The notes under the pieces are model-generated. The model saw only the letters and a list, made by a program, of their open reading frames with translations. It searched no databases and had not been told where the DNA came from. 64,000 bases of DNA. Origin: an uncultured Collinsella sp. (lineage in GTDB: Bacteria; Actinomycetota; Coriobacteriia; Coriobacteriales; Coriobacteriaceae). The stretch is taken from the NCBI GenBank assembly GCA_900555555.1, contig USLK01000005.1:1-64000 (forward strand). Direction: 5' to 3'. Made by a program: the position numbers and the translations under genes. Below are positions 63,691-64,000 of this stretch, piece after piece; positions within the stretch are counted from its first letter, which is position 1; each line of letters starts with the position of its first letter.

Positions 63691-64000
63691 TTAGCAATAG
63701 TTTGAAAATACATCGATTAAGGTTGTGGCACTTTTATGCCACGAATAGTTGACTTCTACCCAGTGAGAAATATCACGTTCCGCAACGAGAGTATGTCGGC
63801 AGCCTTCGGTTACATAAGCCGACAAGGCATCAAAAAAAGATTGAGAGCTTGGCCCGTCCTCATTTACAACCCAGCCATAACATTCATCTGGAATGAGCTC
63901 CCTTGCACCGCCCACGTCCGTAACAATTGAAGGGGTTCCACAAGCCGACGCCTCAAGCAGCGAGGTACAAAAACCCTCGGAACGCGATGGAAGCACAAAC
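63691..64000 (-). CDS. Family 4 glycosyltransferase, C-terminal part (runs off the window)
   Basis: Only the last 100 or so codons are visible. FVLPSRSEGFCTSLLEASACG and VTDVGGARELIP are the donor-binding region of GT4 enzymes, with the E-x7-E pair in EGFCTSLLE. The gene continues beyond 64000; the apparent internal start at 63996 is a window artefact. It lies 21 nt before the DUF2142 gene, in the same direction, probably one transcript. Confidence 0.85.
   Translation of the reverse strand, partial: FVLPSRSEGFCTSLLEASACGTPSIVTDVGGARELIPDECYGWVVNEDGPSSQSFFDALSAYVTEGCRHTLVAERDISHWVEVNYSWHKSATTLIDVFSNYC

Noticed and set aside
1..64000. CRISPR array, rRNA genes or insertion sequences
   Set aside because: No regularly spaced repeats, rRNA sequence or transposase were found anywhere in the window.

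Overview
The window looks like a gut Coriobacteriia chromosome, most likely Collinsella or a close relative. It is GC-rich over most of its length and has a Gram-positive gene set. That set includes an L,D-transpeptidase, an LTA-synthase-like enzyme, cell-wall-binding-repeat-2 surface proteins, ptsHI, PepC and a fused RmlC-RmlD protein like those of bifidobacteria and coriobacteria. The assignment rests on gene content only.

Region 1 (1-6.8 kb, +): right end of a type 1 BREX phage-defence locus. A free-standing C-terminal piece of the PglX methyltransferase is followed by an unusual gene encoding four OmpR-type winged helices, split by an apparent 1-nt frameshift, and then by full-length PglZ. 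No brxL follows. A LexA-box-like palindrome and a TATACT hexamer lie before the PglX piece. The locus ends at a REP-like inverted repeat with a hairpin inside it.

Region 2 (6.8-17.1 kb): housekeeping genes. rsmB, fmt, def, priA and metK run leftward; gltX and an L-serine dehydratase run rightward, separated by 314 bases that carry three copies of a 16-nt repeat.

Region 3 (17.1-27.6 kb, +): an L,D-transpeptidase, then a two-component system followed by two ABC export modules (ATPase plus very large FtsX-type permease; adaptor plus MacB-type ATPase and permease). This resembles a cell-envelope stress or peptide-resistance unit.

Region 4 (27.7-41.6 kb): a lysylphosphatidylglycerol-synthase-like membrane protein, tRNA-Gln and two identical tRNA-Glu genes, a nickel/peptide ABC importer operon (-), cca, pepC, a PfkB sugar kinase, ptsI, ptsH, an EIIA-like protein and tRNA-Arg.

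Region 5 (41.6-64 kb): cell-surface polysaccharide region. Leftward: rmlA, rmlB, rmlCD (dTDP-L-rhamnose), three family 2 glycosyltransferases and an LTA-synthase-family enzyme. Next come a membrane-anchored protein of unknown function, a C39-like peptidase and a GH25 lysozyme that both carry CWB2 repeats. Last are a family 4 glycosyltransferase, a second large GT2, a DUF2142 membrane protein and a truncated GT4. From about 57.5 kb the sequence is clearly AT-richer than the very GC-rich rml block, which suggests a recently acquired, variable part of the locus.
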